From Kappaphycus alvarezii (lineage: Eukaryota; Rhodophyta; Florideophyceae; Gigartinales; Solieriaceae), in NCBI GenBank assembly GCA_002205965.3, contig NADL03000675.1, positions 310,001 to 374,000 on the forward strand: a DNA stretch of 64,000 nucleotides, read 5' to 3'. Shown piece after piece: positions 11,179 to 22,723 of the stretch (position 1 is its first letter; the number at the start of each line of letters is the position of its first letter). The notes beneath the pieces were generated by a model. That model was given only the letters and a program-made list of their open reading frames with translations. It was not told the DNA's origin and searched no databases. The position numbers and the translations under genes are program-made.

Positions 11179-13720
11179 ATGGTCGTCCTCAACATAAAGC
11201 TCTCCAATTTCCGCTTGCAAGCCACAGCCCCACCAACCACACTCACTCCATCCACTCATCTTCGAGTCTGGTCTTCCACACGACGTATCTGTGGCATTGA
11301 ATCACCTGCTCCCAATCCAACCTCCGTTCGTCATCCCACAGAACTCGTCTTCCCCTGCTCTTGGTCACTCTCATGGACCGAGCGCCTACCCGACCGTCTT
11401 GCCCAAAAGCGCCGTCTTGAACATTTCCGCTCACTGCACCCCTAAATCCAAACTGCCTTTCTCAGCCTGTGCACCACGTCGTCCTGTCCATCTCGGTGCC
11501 CTCCGTCTTGACTTTTTCTCTCTCGCTACAGGCACCGTTTGTCATTCCTTGGCCTTACGTGATCAGGCAGATCAACCTACCCCTTATACATTATCTTTTG
11601 ACATTATCGTCGAACAACTCACCCGCATCACTCTTACCTTTGCCGATCTCCACATTTCCCATCCTCCCGACTTACATCCGCATTCCTTCTCCATCGAACA
11701 TCTTTCCGGCAGACGCTCTCAAGTACCCCTAACCAAATCTCCCGACTTTGAACATCAAGCCATTACTGCAGCTGAATTTCCACCTCTCGCCCTCCATGCC
11801 CCTAATTTACGCAAACTGGCCCATGCCTCACTCCGCCTCCGCCTCCATGGTCCAGACTCCATTCTCGCACAGACCACTATACCGCTGCATCGTCTATGGT
11901 CAATAATAGCCCATCCTAATCACCCTCATCACATTCACACCGATCTCTCTGACGATATTTCTTGTTCTTGCACCATCAGTGCTGACAGACCACCTCCTAC
12001 TGGTCAAATGTCCGGCGGTGTGACTACAGATGTCGGCATCACCGGAGCACGACCTGTCGTCTTTGGCGCCTGCTTCCTGACACCCCTCATGCCCCCAGAA
12101 TTCCTCCCTGCCCCCAGGGGGTCACGCTCGTCGATACCTTTGGCTACCGATACTATCGCAATACCGTCGCAGGTGTTGACGTGTGGACCGCTCCCTCGGA
12201 TGAAACTATTGCCACGCCCTTGAGCTTGACGACAGTCGTGCTTTGGACCAAGGTTATGAGACAGGCAAGTATGGAGTTTACAGAAACCAAATCAACGGGA
12301 CCGCATCTTGGATTCATCCAGAGGCCATCCGCCTTTCGAGATCGTCTTACACAGTTCCCAGCAGCTCAGCATCGTTGCCCAACCCGCCGAAGTCGAGTTC
12401 AATTCCCTTCCTCTTTTGATCTTTCTGCAAACTTGCATCCTGCCACTTTCACTAGCGTTACTCGTGTTGCTTCATTGGAGGCAGATGGGACAGACGCCCT
12501 CTACGGAACCAAAGGAACCGCCGCGGGGGCGGATAGGAAATGGAATGGACTCAGTTACCAGCACGCTCTTACGCTCCTGGAGTAGGAACGAGGGTCATAC
12601 ATTGACGGCAGTGAACGGGGGAAAAGCTTTGTTGAAGTTTGGCGGGTCTCTGGGTTCTGGCAACACACGACTGAACAAGCTGCAATCGTATGACGTGGAG
12701 ACAGCGAGATGGCGAGAAGTCAGAGCGTCTGGAGTGCTTCCCGTGGTGCGAACGGGCCATGGAGCAGTAGCGCTCGGAATGGATCAATCGCGATTACTCA
12801 TTTTCGGAGGCTCTTCACCCCAAGGTAGACGCAATGACTTGCACATTTTCCATGTCCTCAGTGAAACTTGGTCACCGGTGAGTTACACAGGGGCACCCCG
12901 CCGTGAGAGCGCGCATGGGCATGACGGTCACGTCCGATGGATCAAGCGCTGGTCTTTGCGGTCGATCGTTGTACAGGTATCTCGGAGGAAATACTATGAT
13001 CCTCTTTACGTAAATGCGTTCCATGCGGAGCGGTCGGAGTGGTTGCAAATGCGACCGCAAGGCATGGGCCCACGACCGCACCGCGAAGCGGTTGCGTAAT
13101 GGAGTTCATTAACAATCGGCATATGCTGCTGCATGGAGGGTACGATGATGGAGACCGGTACTTTGACGACACCTTTTTGTTTGACATGGTGTCCTCATCA
13201 TGGCAGAAGATTGAGCAGGACGACGAGCACATTCCGTTTGCACGAGAGAGCCACATGTCACGATGTTGGAAGGAAACGTGTTGATTTATGGCGGAGATTC
13301 TAGGAGGGGCTTGCTGAGCGATTTGCACGTGTTCGACTCCGGATTGATGCGGTGGAACGAGAGACCGAATATGGTAGGGCTAGGACCTGGTAAGGTTTGC
13401 GGAGGAGCCATGGCGGGAATCGGAGACTCGAGCGTGCTCTTGTGGGAGGAGATGTCGGGTTTAAAATGTCTCGAGCGGCATACACACTGCAAGTATCCAG
13501 AAGATCGACGATTGATGCCAAGAGCATGACAGAGCTTGTGCGAGAACGGGGACCAGATGCCGAGACCTGCGTTGTATGTCTAGACGCACCGGTGACGACT
13601 ATGTTCCTTTGGTGCGGACATTCGGTATGCTGCCGGCCATGTTCAAAGCTTGTGAAAGGAGTGTGTCCTGTGTGTCGACAGACATTTTCGGAGGTTGTGC
13701 AGACCGCGTTTGACGCGTAA
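11179..13720 (+). CDS. WW-WW-kelch-RING protein with C2-like N-terminus (probable E3 ubiquitin ligase)
   Basis: A C-terminal C3HC4 RING (CVVCLDAPVTTMFLWCGHS, then CCRPCSKLVKGVCPVCRQ) implies E2-dependent ubiquitin transfer. Before it, about 12,600-13,480 holds kelch blades: ALLKFGGSLG, RLLIFGGSSPQGRRNDLHIF, ETWSPV, MLLHGGYDDGDRYFDDTFLF, VLIYGGDSRRG. These usually form a substrate-binding propeller. Upstream are two WW-like modules: LPPG followed by FGYRYYRNTVAGVDVWTAP (about 12,095-12,200), and YGVYRNQINGTASWIHPEA (about 12,275-12,330). Each has the YxN-to-Trp spacing of WW domains. The N-terminal 300 residues (VVLNIKLSNFRLQ, LGALRLDFFSLATG, ASLRLRLHGPDSILAQTTIPL) resemble a C2-type beta sandwich, but weakly. 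The frame changes at about 11,290, 12,110, 12,230, 12,420, 12,900, 13,040, 13,260 and 13,400. The start at 11,179 is chosen because MVVLNIKL begins the beta-rich region. Confidence 0.75.
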
Positions 13721-15199
13721 GATGAGCGGGTATCAGAATTAGGGATTCTATATGTGCTTTGGTATATGCATGTTTAGTATTTGGCTGTGCCGCTGTCAAC
13801 ATTTAAACTATGTTGCGCTAATTGCGTGTGATATTGCACGCTGGGTGTGCAAAAGGATTTGGGGCGAAAGCAGGCGTCAAATGGCGCGGGGATTTGTTTG
13901 AAATTGAATATTTAGCGATGCCGAGAAGGTCAAGTGCAAGGTTAGATGAACAATGATGTATATCGTGCTTCTGGAAGGAATGTAATCAATGCTGAATGAT
14001 TATCGGATTGTTCTTTAATCTAATCCCAAGAAGAGGCTACAACCCAGATACTGGCGAATCCGTTGGCTTGGCTACAGACCGATACGAGGTAGGGATCGAA
14101 TCGACGAGCGGAATGTCACCGTAGCGCCTGCAATCGTTTTGGCTCCATGTTTACACTTTCATCAGCAGTACCACCGCAAATCTTACTTGATAACGCCGCG
14201 GTATCGACCGAATGGCTAGAAAAGTTGTGTACAATGAGTACATGAACTGTACTGTAAGTGTCCAGAGAACGACACGACATGCTGTAGTGCTTGATTGGAT
14301 AGGGCCACGTACAATACAGTACAGTACAATTTCGACCAATCGAATCTGTTGGCACCGGTGTAGGAACACGCATTGGTCATTTTTTTACATACGATTTTGG
14401 AAGGGAGCTTCCATTGTTGCCTACTGTACTGCATTTGTCTTATATGCTGGGGCACTGGAAAGGTACAATTTTCGGTTCCGCCCAAAAAAGTGCAGGGATC
14501 AGTTGATCACGAGGCTACTGCGTTTGTCAAATCAAGGTGCAATGGACAGGGGCAGCACATGAGACCACTCTGTACTGTACTGTACTACTTTGGTGCCGAA
14601 ACAGGCCGCACGGAAGTACGGAATTGGAAGGTTACCCTCCAAAGTTCTTTTCATTGCGTCAAGTTTTTTTTTTATTGTTCTGGATCTGGTTACGGGCACT
14701 ACACAGGGCACTAACAGTACTACTTTGTACCAGTGCCTCAGGCACTTGTGCCTTTGGTGGTGCAGAACAACGCAGTGTGTACATAAGAACTGGGAACCGG
14801 CTCCCCAGGCGGGAACTCTAAGATGCCCACAGCATTACTGTACATGTGGCCCAGCGATCGACGATATGATTTGGGGTGCGGGCAACCAGACCAATAATAA
14901 GGTTCCACTTGCCGCATACAGTACCGTCCTCAGTTCAATGAAAAAATACCAACTGTCTTTCCAAATGCACGTTGCATCCGCTGATTGGGCATTACAATAC
15001 TCACGAAAAAATCCCACCCCTACAAACCGCCTCTGTCATGCCTCATTTTCCCACTTAGAGGGCAGGTCACCCAGACTTACAGCGATAAAGGCGAATCCGA
15101 AAACCCAGGCCCTTCATCGAAACACCTGAAATCCTGTAACTACCCGCTCCATTCTGCAATCCCATCCGGTGCCAACAAACCTCCTTATCCCCTCCTCCA
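13721..15199. repeat. Intergenic gap with clustered ACTGTAC motifs
   Basis: About 1.5 kb without a recognisable gene. GTAC-type motifs occur near 14243, 14318, 14421, 14572-14590, 14717 and 14836. A 10-T run lies at about 14,660. Both strands hold short open frames, but none is protein-like. Confidence 0.5.
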
Positions 15200-16272
15200 A
15201 TGCCCAACGAATGCCTCGACGAGTGTCTCGTCGACCGCCTCCTCAATCCCCCCCCGAATGCCTTCTCGAGTACCGCCTCAACTCCCATGCTGCATCTGCA
15301 CCCGCGTCAATCCCCGTCAATGTCGTCCATCCCCTCAACTCCAAAGTCGGTCTACACCCTGAAATCCCTCCCCATCGAGCTCCTCCGTCACATCCTAATC
15401 TACGCCGATGTCCCCACCCTTGCCGCCCTCAGTGAAACATCGCAACACTTCAACGACATACTCCAGGATGAATCAATCTGGCGTATAAGCAATGCGTCGA
15501 TTCCGCGTTTCTCCACGCGTCTCACAATCTCGACGACTGCAGGCTGCCGGTGGCGTCTCCTGGCGTGCGTTGTATGCGCAATGGCATCTGCAAATGCGAA
15601 TGCCCATGTCGCGCGTTCTGGTGGCGCCCATGTCGCATTTGCAAAGGGGGGTGGTCGGGGGTTTTGGTGTGGGTTATGGTCGTATCTACAGAGGATTGTC
15701 GCTTGGTTGGAAGCAAGCTTAAGCTTCGTGTATTGGTGCAGAATGTATGGGGTGGTCCTGCCTTGAGGGTGACTGTGGGGAAGGGTATGCAGTTTCTTCT
15801 CTCTGACGGTGTTCATCTTTCCGTTGGCAAAGGGATAGATTCTATTGCCAGTGCATCGGAGGTTGGTGCCGGTCGTACTTCAGGCACATCAGGCGATAAA
15901 TCCCTGCCATTCCGAGAAGGACCGAACCGGGCAACAGCCAAAGATTACAAGGCATGCGTGAAAGAATGGTTTATCGAACGAGCAAGGACGTGATTGGGCG
16001 CAACAGGATTTTGCTCTATCCAAGGATGACTTTGCCGTTCTTAATGTCGAGGTGCAGGTACCGGGGGCTAGGTTTGAGGTTGACGCCCTCGAGCGATTGC
16101 GGAGTTTGAGCGTGATGGCCTCAAGAGGCCAATGCACGCTGCGAGCTGGTCGCGTGGTTTTACGAAAAGGTTTTGTGGGATAGCTATGAACGACTGCCAG
16201 GTTGGTGGGTGCGTAAGGACGCATCAAATTCGCGTAGGATGTGACGTGATCCACGCTGATCAGTGGAACTGA
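15200..16272 (+). CDS. F-box protein
   Basis: Likely substrate receptor of an SCF ubiquitin ligase. Residues about 55-100 form the F-box: LKSLPIELLRHILIYADV, then TLAALSETSQHFNDIL and ESIWR, with the usual LP..L and final W. After the F-box the frame steps to MRRFRVSPRVSQSRR and GVSWRALYAQWHL, then to LRVLVQNVWGGPALRVTVG and DFAVLNVEVQVPGARFEVDALERL, ending VIHADQWN and stop at 16272. No WD40, LRR or kelch repeats are evident, so the substrate domain is unidentified. The 3' end is convergent with the acidic gene on the minus strand. Start at 15200 is the first in-frame ATG before the F-box. Confidence 0.75.
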
Positions 16273-16425
16273 ACGGTGTACAAGGCGAAATGCACCACAT
16301 TTACAGCCGTTGAGCAATCATTCAAATGTGAAAACAAATACCCCCGTCCCTGCAGGCGGCATTGACACACTTCCTATATCAGAAAGTCCGCGATTTGGCG
16401 ATGCAGTTTTCGGAGAGCTCGTGAA

Positions 16426-17140
16426 TCAGCGGGAAGTGCGATTATTAGCTCTCATAGATATATCAGTCCAGTCAGTCATCAAGTCGATGTTTTCGTCGTC
16501 ATCGTCCGCGACGTCAAATTCGAGATGTGGCTTCAAGTTGTTCTCTTTTTTTTGTGTCCGAATTCCTCACGTGCCAATGTCCCGGGCGCCTTTACTGACG
16601 CTTTTATTCCAGCCTCGAAGACGCTCCTTCATGTTTGTTATTCGAATCCTCAAGTCATCCTCAGGGCCTGCTGTCTTTCGTCCTCAATCTCTGCTAAATT
16701 CACATCGGCCTCCTCTCTTCCTTCGTCAAGTACCCTCACCTCAGCCTCGAAAGCAGCCATATCCTCGTCCAGCCCATGTTGTCAGCCTCGTCACTTGCTC
16801 TTCATTTTGCACTCTGCTGATTTTAGCAGGATTCTGACCTTTGGTATCAGTTGAAAATCTAACACGCTTGCGCTCTTGGGTGCCTGTTTTGTTTCCGTGA
16901 TGTCGTTGACAGATGGAGCCGAAACCTGTTTATTGGTGGAATTTGGAGGAGTCGTCTGAATTAGACGAGGAATCTGAGCTCGATGAGTCTAGGTCTCCGT
17001 AATTGCTCAAACCGGGCGGTTGGGCAGATGAGGGTTGGCACGGATTTTGGATCTTGCACTGTGCCATCTTGGGCTGTAATGGTTTGGATAACAAAGTCTT
17101 CACTGTCGTCATCTGAGTTTGCTTGTCGGTGATGCGTCAT
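16426..17140 (-). CDS. Acidic coiled-coil protein, nuclear-type (unassigned)
   Basis: Opens MTHHRQANSDDDSEDFVIQT. Ser/Asp runs follow (YGDLDSSSSDSSSNSDDSS), then a basic RKRVRFSTDTKGQNPAKIS, then a predicted coiled coil (LDEDMAAFEAEVRVLDEG, EEADVNLAEIEDE). A C-terminal acidic patch (DDDDENIDLMTDWTDIS) precedes the stop. The layout faintly recalls the C-terminal half of ZNF830/OMI splicing-associated proteins (acidic helices ending in a DW motif), but I see no C2H2 finger, so no name is given. At least four frame steps. It is divergent from RAB18 across a 550-bp shared promoter region. Confidence 0.5.
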
Positions 17141-17689
17141 GTGTGCCCTGCTCGGCCTGATTGATCAGGTAAGTAGATTTGGTATCTACATGTGGGACAT
17201 GTTGCCAGCTGTAGGACTGCTGCAAGCCGTATTTTGTCAAAGATACACAAGTGGTTTAGGCGGTCTAGTGCAGGGCAAATTGTGTCGACCTGCAATGGCA
17301 TATTGTAGAATTGGAATGGAAGGGTTCCCTGTAATTTCGCAAGCCGTATATATTACAAATTATACAGTTTTGTAGGGCCCACCAAAGTTGGCCAAGTGTC
17401 TCCAATAGGTAGCCTCCATTTAAAACCAAAAAATTTGAAAAAAATTGTCGTGGCCAAACTCGTCAACCCCCCCCTGTTTAATAGCCTTACCGTTTATCCG
17501 CCTGCAGCACTACACTACACAATATCAGGTGTGGTCTAACGCCAGTTCATATAATCCCATCAACCCCACATTGCTTCCAACATTGCCTCATTTTTACTCA
17601 CAGCTCGTCTTATCTATCAAGAATCGCACACTAACCTAGAACGGCGGCTTCAACGCCGAGATCTCAAGGGACTGCCGTTCGCAGCAGCC

Positions 17690-18603
17690 ATGGAATTTGA
17701 CGAAACATTCAAGATCCTTCTAGTCGGGGATTCAGGCGTGGGCAAGTCTAGTATTCTACTTCGATTTACAGATGACGTCTTCGAGGCATGCAACCTACCA
17801 TCGGCGTCGACTTTCAAGGAAGGCAATGAAGGTTGACAATCGAAGGGTGAAAATGACCATTTGGGATACGTAAGTGCATCAACTCGTGCTTGCACAACAC
17901 ACCATCTTCTTGTTTCCCTCTGCCGTCAATTCCACACATCTGCCTTTGCAAATGCCTGCCTCTGACAGGTTTGCGTCCTACCACTGCGACTTGTCTTGCA
18001 TTTTTCGCACGCGCAATATCTATTCCGGTCTCGATTATCTTGACAAAGCGCCGGACAAGAGCGGTTTCGAACATTAACAAGCGCCTACTACGTAAGTCAA
18101 AGCGCCGCTCTGTTTCTCACCCGCCCGTTGTTTCAATGCGCGCAAAGTGATTCAAACCGAAGCTCTGACCCACCTTTTCGCTGGCGGGTATTCACTTTTG
18201 CCACGTTTCCACGCATGCAGAGAGGCGCCCACGGTGTTATCCTTGTTTATGACGTTTCAAAACGAGAAACCTTCAAAGCGCTCAAGGACGTTGGCTCAAG
18301 GAGGTTGCCATGTACAGTACTCGCGCCGCCGCGGTGAAGATGGTAGTCGGTAACAAAGTCGATATTGATATTGCAGATCGACAAGTATCACGAGAAGAGG
18401 GTCTCGCATTTGCTCGACAACAGAGTACTTTGTTTGTAGAATCGAGTGCCAAGACAGCAACTGGCGTAGAGCAGACGTTTGAAGAGCTCCTGCGCAAAAT
18501 CCTGGAAACTCCTGAGCTTTGTACTGCAGAGGGTAGCGATACGAATATCCGACCGTCAGCGAATGGCGCCAGTGGCTCGTACGCCGAGAGCTGCTCATGT
18601 TAG
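17690..18603 (+). CDS. RAB18: Rab18/RabC-type small GTPase, three exons
   Basis: A membrane-trafficking and lipid-droplet/ER-associated Rab. Seen: [20 protein letters not shown] (P-loop), PTIGVDF (switch I), then across intron 1 [18 protein letters not shown] (switch II), then [38 protein letters not shown] and [20 protein letters not shown]. The protein ends AESCSC, a double-Cys prenylation signal. Order and spacing match Rab18 throughout. Coding exons are 17690-17869, 18049-18091 and 18221-18603. Frame steps at about 17,790, 17,815 and 18,300 look like base-call errors. The ATG at 17690 has a good context (gccATGg). Confidence 0.92.
17870..18048 (+). other. Intron 1 of RAB18
   Basis: GTAAGT donor at 17870, AAAG acceptor at 18047-18048, 179 bp. 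It interrupts the DTAG codon context in phase 2; joining restores WDTAGQE exactly. Confidence 0.85.
18092..18220 (+). other. Intron 2 of RAB18
   Basis: GTAAGT donor at 18092, GCAG acceptor ending 18220, 129 bp. It leaves a 43-bp middle exon. Joining restores SAYYRGAHGV in frame. Confidence 0.85.
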
Positions 18604-18970
18604 ATGTCGTATCTATTTTAAGCTTAGACCGCGGCATGTAATAACTACTCCTAGTTTGTAACTCCGATAAGGTTACACACCACGACTTTTTGCAGTTATA
18701 AATCACCACCACCATGTGATAACTAAACGGGTTACATTTCTACGAGCGCATTCCCAAGATGGGGAATGAGAGGCGTCAACGGAACTGCCAGACCCTCGTA
18801 ATGCACTCAAACTACCGCATGGGATTCAGTACACCCGCCAGTGCAATGGCAATCCTCTGGCAAGGAAAGTAGGCACTGATGTTGCAAAAAGAAACGCAAA
18901 AACTGGTCTTCAATCATTACGAACCCTTTAGGACGTTGCGCAACTTCTCCATCGTGGCCATGTCCCTTGC
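18604..18970. other. Convergent 3' region of RAB18 and SQD1
   Basis: 367 bp between two stop codons on opposite strands. No gene seen; must hold both polyadenylation regions. Confidence 0.5.
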
Positions 18971-20403
18971 TTAAGCTGTATAACATGGCATCTTCCTCCG
19001 CCACTGAGTATGCCCGACGTCAAATGTGCTGAGCCCAAACTCCTCGCATTCACGACGACGTTTTTTGTTCCAGAATGACGTCGGCATTATCTTGGACTTG
19101 TCGCAGCGGTCCTTATACTTGGAAGCCACCGTAACCACTTCATCCAAAAGCCCCATTTCCAATGTGATCGGCTCCAACCCTAGGCTGCGGAACTTGCGAT
19201 TGGCAACATCCAATTCATTTTCCGCAGACTCATTGCGCGGATTACTCACATTCTTTACCTCGCAACCCGTCTTCTCTGAAATCAAGTTTGCCAAATCGCG
19301 CACGCGATGCGTTTTCTGCCACCTGATTAAAGATTTCAACCTGAGCTCCCGGCTCTGGCGGATTCGCAATAGCAAGGCTGATGCATTTTGCGGTATCTTG
19401 AATGTGAATAAATGCCCTTGTCTGTCCACCAGTTCCATAAACAGTCAGCGGCACACCCATGGCCGCCTGCATCAAAAACCTGTTCAGCACAGTACCATAA
19501 TCCGAATCGTAATCAAAGCGATTGATCAACCTCTCATCTCTCCTTGTCTGCTCCGTGTTGGTACCCCACACAATGCCCTGATGTAAATCGGTAATGCGCA
19601 AAGAATCATTCTTTTGATAAAACTGGAACAGGAGTTGATCCAGGCACTTGGTAGCATGATAAACGCTTCCAGGATAAGATGGATGCAGAATCCTCGACTC
19701 CCGGCCGCCAGGGAGCACAACATTAATGTAGCCCTCCGGAATTTCTCCTCCAGATGTACCATAGCCGTAAACGCCCATTGTTCCAGATGAACAATATGAA
19801 CATCTAACCCTGACTCCACCACTGCGGCCAACAAGTTGTGAGTGCCGCTCACATTGTTATCCACGGTGTACCTCTTCTGTCTCGACCCCTTCATCGAATA
19901 CGGAGCGGCCCTTTGTTCGGCAAATGCACGATGGCGTCCGGCTTCTCACGCACAATCAAATCCAGTAAGCGGTCATACTCTTGAGCGACATCCATGAGAA
20001 CGAATCGCATATCGTGGCCGGTGACATTACGCCAGGCGGTGATCCTTTCAGTCATAGTCTGGATCGGAGTGAGACTGTCACACTCGAGTTCGAGATCGAT
20101 CTTGCGACGGGACAAATTGTCGACGACAATGACATCATGACCAAGTTCACTGAGATAAAGACTGGTAGGCCATCCGCAGAAACCGTCGCCACCTAGGACG
20201 AGAACCCGTTTCGGTTTGGACGACGCGGGACCATTGGTAGCGGAAGCACGAACCGCGGAGCGATTATGGACTGGAGAGGTGTGAAGATTGTGCGGCGTGG
20301 GGCAAAAGAGGAATTAGAGAGGAGACTGAAGGGGATGTCGCACAAAGTGAATGATTAACGGACTGCTGGAGGTTACAGGGCTGATGCTTGAGACGAAGGC
20401 CAT
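18971..20403 (-). CDS. SQD1: UDP-sulfoquinovose synthase, plastid-targeted
   Basis: Converts UDP-glucose and sulfite to UDP-sulfoquinovose, the head-group donor for plastid sulfolipid SQDG. Seen: a Ser-rich transit-like N-terminus from the ATG at 20403, then the Rossmann start RVLVLGGDGFCGWPTSLYLS, SLTPIQTMTERITAW, DAIVHL, TVDNNVSGTHNLLAAV, GVYGYGTSGGEIPEGYI, and SVYHATKCLDQLLF with the SDR Tyr-x3-Lys pair. Then DLHQGIVWG, DYDSDYGTVLNRFLMQAAMG, VPLTVYGTGGQTRAFIHI, EIFNQVAE, GLEPITLEMGLLDEVV and KIMPTSFWNKKRR. These follow plant SQD1 block by block to the end. Frame steps at about 20,340, 19,900, 19,790 and 19,300. Neighbours EBP2 and the RUS gene lie upstream on the same strand. Confidence 0.93.
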
Positions 20404-20763
20404 GTTTGCTTTAAACGGGTGGTGAGGTGAAAGGTGAGCGATCAAAGGCGTTGATAGTTGGTCTCCTCCGCGACGATCCGACACTGACGCCCCACGGTTG
20501 ACGACGTTTGGTGATCAATGTCAAGAAGAAACTTCGTAGATCTCGAAGTCATTGCCTGCCCAAAATGATGCGACCACTGTCTGGGCGACAGCGCCCGAAC
20601 GGAAAAAGGTGTTTGACCAATGAATGCTCGCCAAGTGAATTTTTGTTTGTTCCGAACTGCAACAAGTTTTGATAAACAGAAATCGACATGATTGTTTTAA
20701 AAGCCATTAACCATCACAGAAAACTGTGTCAATGACATCTACGACATTACGCCAACTACTGTG
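20404..20763. other. SQD1 upstream / EBP2 3' gap
   Basis: 360 bp with no gene. It must contain the SQD1 promoter. No conserved element recognised. Confidence 0.4.
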
Positions 20764-22072
20764 TCACTTGTCAGCCAACTTTGCTCTTGGACGCAGCCCC
20801 CTGCTCTTGCCGAGCCTCTTTTTCTTTCCACGAGGGCCTTGTCTCCTCTTTTGCACTCTACCACCACTCGGTCCATCGCAACATCTTTCCCTTTTCCCGT
20901 CTTTCTACTCCCCCAAGCCCCACCAACTTCTTTCTTGCCGCTCCACCCTTTCCGCTTACCTTCAGCTATTTCCTTCTCAGGCCGAAAACGATTTTCGTCA
21001 TCCAGCTGTTCAACCTCCAGGAGGTCAATCGGAAATTCATCGCCGTCATCCTCCCCTCTACACCCACTTCCTCCCTGTCTTTCAACCTTTGCTTTCTCAA
21101 CCGACTAAGGGCTCAATTTCCTCCCTTGCTTTTCTCTTCTTCTCTTGCTCCTTCTCCATTTGTGTCGCTCTGACCTTTTTGCGATTCTTGGCAATATCCC
21201 TGTTATTCCTTCTCTTTTCTGCCCCCTCAATCCTCCCCTTTTCATACAAAAGCTTGTCCTTAACCTTCACCATATGCGCATCCGTCTTCACCATCTGCGC
21301 AAAATAATCCCCGGGTCTTCTAAACTTGACATTTTCTGCTCTGAGCCGCTCCAATCCCTCGTGTACAGCGTCCCTCGCCAACTCCGCAAATCGTCGCTCC
21401 CGTTTCAGATCATCCACAGCCAGCTTATCCCCAGCTTCTCCTTGAAGCGGCATTGTCACTGCTAGAGACTCACGAAACGGCAACGCCTCCTCCCCGCAAA
21501 ATATTCCAATCTCTTCCAGCTTGCGTTCCAGCCCAGCCTCATCGTTCCTCGCGTCGCTAAAAACCTGTCCAGGTAGGAGACCCACGGCTACAGTTTCCAT
21601 AGCACCTTCATCGTCACCGTCTTCCCATCCTTCCCCTACGCCCACTAGCCTTGCAAACCGCTCGCTATCTTCATCCTCTCCCCCTGCACTAGGTACTCCT
21701 CCTGACCCATTGGCTGCAACATCCTCATTTTCTGCAACCTCGCCCTTCTTACCTTCAGACCCGCGTCGATTTCAACCCCATCATTCTCGTTTGCCGCATT
21801 CTGTTCTGCGTCTCCTTCATTCTTATAGCTTGCAGATTTGTTCTGCTTCACAACATCTTCTCTCCCAGTCTCCTCGTGCCCCGTGCCTTTGCTTCCCTGC
21901 TCTTCATCTGGTGGTTGAACCTCTTTAGATGTAGTTGGCGTCAATTCTTTGTGCGCAGCTTTCCCCTTCTTTCCCTTCCTCCAGTGATTTTCTTCCCAAC
22001 ATTCCCAACCGCCATCTTCAAATCAACGTCTGCATCTGCAGTACCCCCTGCACGTTTCACTTTGCCTCCCAT
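20764..22072 (-). CDS. EBP2: rRNA-processing protein EBP2
   Basis: Nucleolar factor needed for 27S to 25S/28S rRNA processing in 60S ribosome assembly. Seen: the ATG at 22072 opens MGGKVKRAGGTADADVDLKM, followed by a long acidic region. Then the conserved EBP2 core FAELARDAVHEGLERLRAEN, RRPGDYFAQMVKTDAHMVKV and DKLLYEKGRIEGAEKRRNNR, then Lys-rich helices. Then FPIDLLEVEQLDDENRFRPE, WSGKKEVGGAWGSRKTGKG and a basic tail QKRRQGPRGKKKRLGKSR ending ADK-stop. This is the family's normal domain order and C-terminus. Frame steps near 21,900, 21,700, 21,640, 21,090 and 20,870. Confidence 0.92.
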
Positions 22073-22723
22073 TTGTCACTCTTGCTTCAACAGAGACAGC
22101 GCGAAATTCTCAGTAAATTTTGTTCGCATGGCAGCCGTTCAGTGCAAGAACCCCTGGCGACTGGGAGGTTCAAGAACGAGATGGCTTCTGCTGCAGGCGC
22201 TGCTCGATGGCGGTGGCGTAACAGGCTAATCGCCGGCGACAGTATTTGTCAGATCTCGCCAATATATTTGATTAAAAATTTTTCAAATTTATTCTGGGCA
22301 TCCCAGAATTGGGACCCAAATGGAAGAGACTGTAAGGTTGTTGCATATGAGCTTTTGCAAAAATTCTTTACAGTTTTGCGTACTTGACAATCAAACTGGC
22401 AGGATTCTGGCCAAGTATAACTTCGAACTCTTAAACCCAACCTCGCACGAATTTTTCTACTGCATTTTCCAGGTCGAATAAAGATCCAACTCCCGATTGC
22501 GACAACGTTCTTTATAGGCCCAGCAAACAAATATACTACTCAGTCGGTCCATGTGGCCAGATACGACTCTTCAAGGCGCAAAGGGATTTGGCTGTAGGTC
22601 GTGCCAGCCTCACCAATCGCGTATCGCCGCTTCAGTAATGCATCGGATTAAATAACCGTCATGAAAAGCTCGTTAGTATCATTTCTTGTTCCTGGTACGT
22701 GGAACAAAGTAAATTAGTTTACT
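22073..22723. other. EBP2 upstream region
   Basis: 650 bp between the EBP2 start and the RUS stop. Includes an AT-rich patch at 22,255-22,300. No protein-like frame; presumed promoter. Confidence 0.4.

Noticed and set aside
10671..11300. Plus-strand Ser/Pro/Thr frame of 209 codons before the kelch-RING gene
   Set aside because: Pyrimidine-tract translation in two overlapping frames with no motif. Better read as a promoter/leader.
14040..14120. Possible tRNA (B-box-like GATTCGATCCC on the minus strand)
   Set aside because: No matching A box, anticodon stem or acceptor pairing could be found.
14216..14821. Short frames on both strands at 14.2-14.8 kb
   Set aside because: Driven by the GTAC repeats; no conserved motif.
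20726..21928. Plus-strand Ser/Leu/Phe-rich frames opposite EBP2
   Set aside because: Complement of Lys/Glu-rich EBP2 helices.
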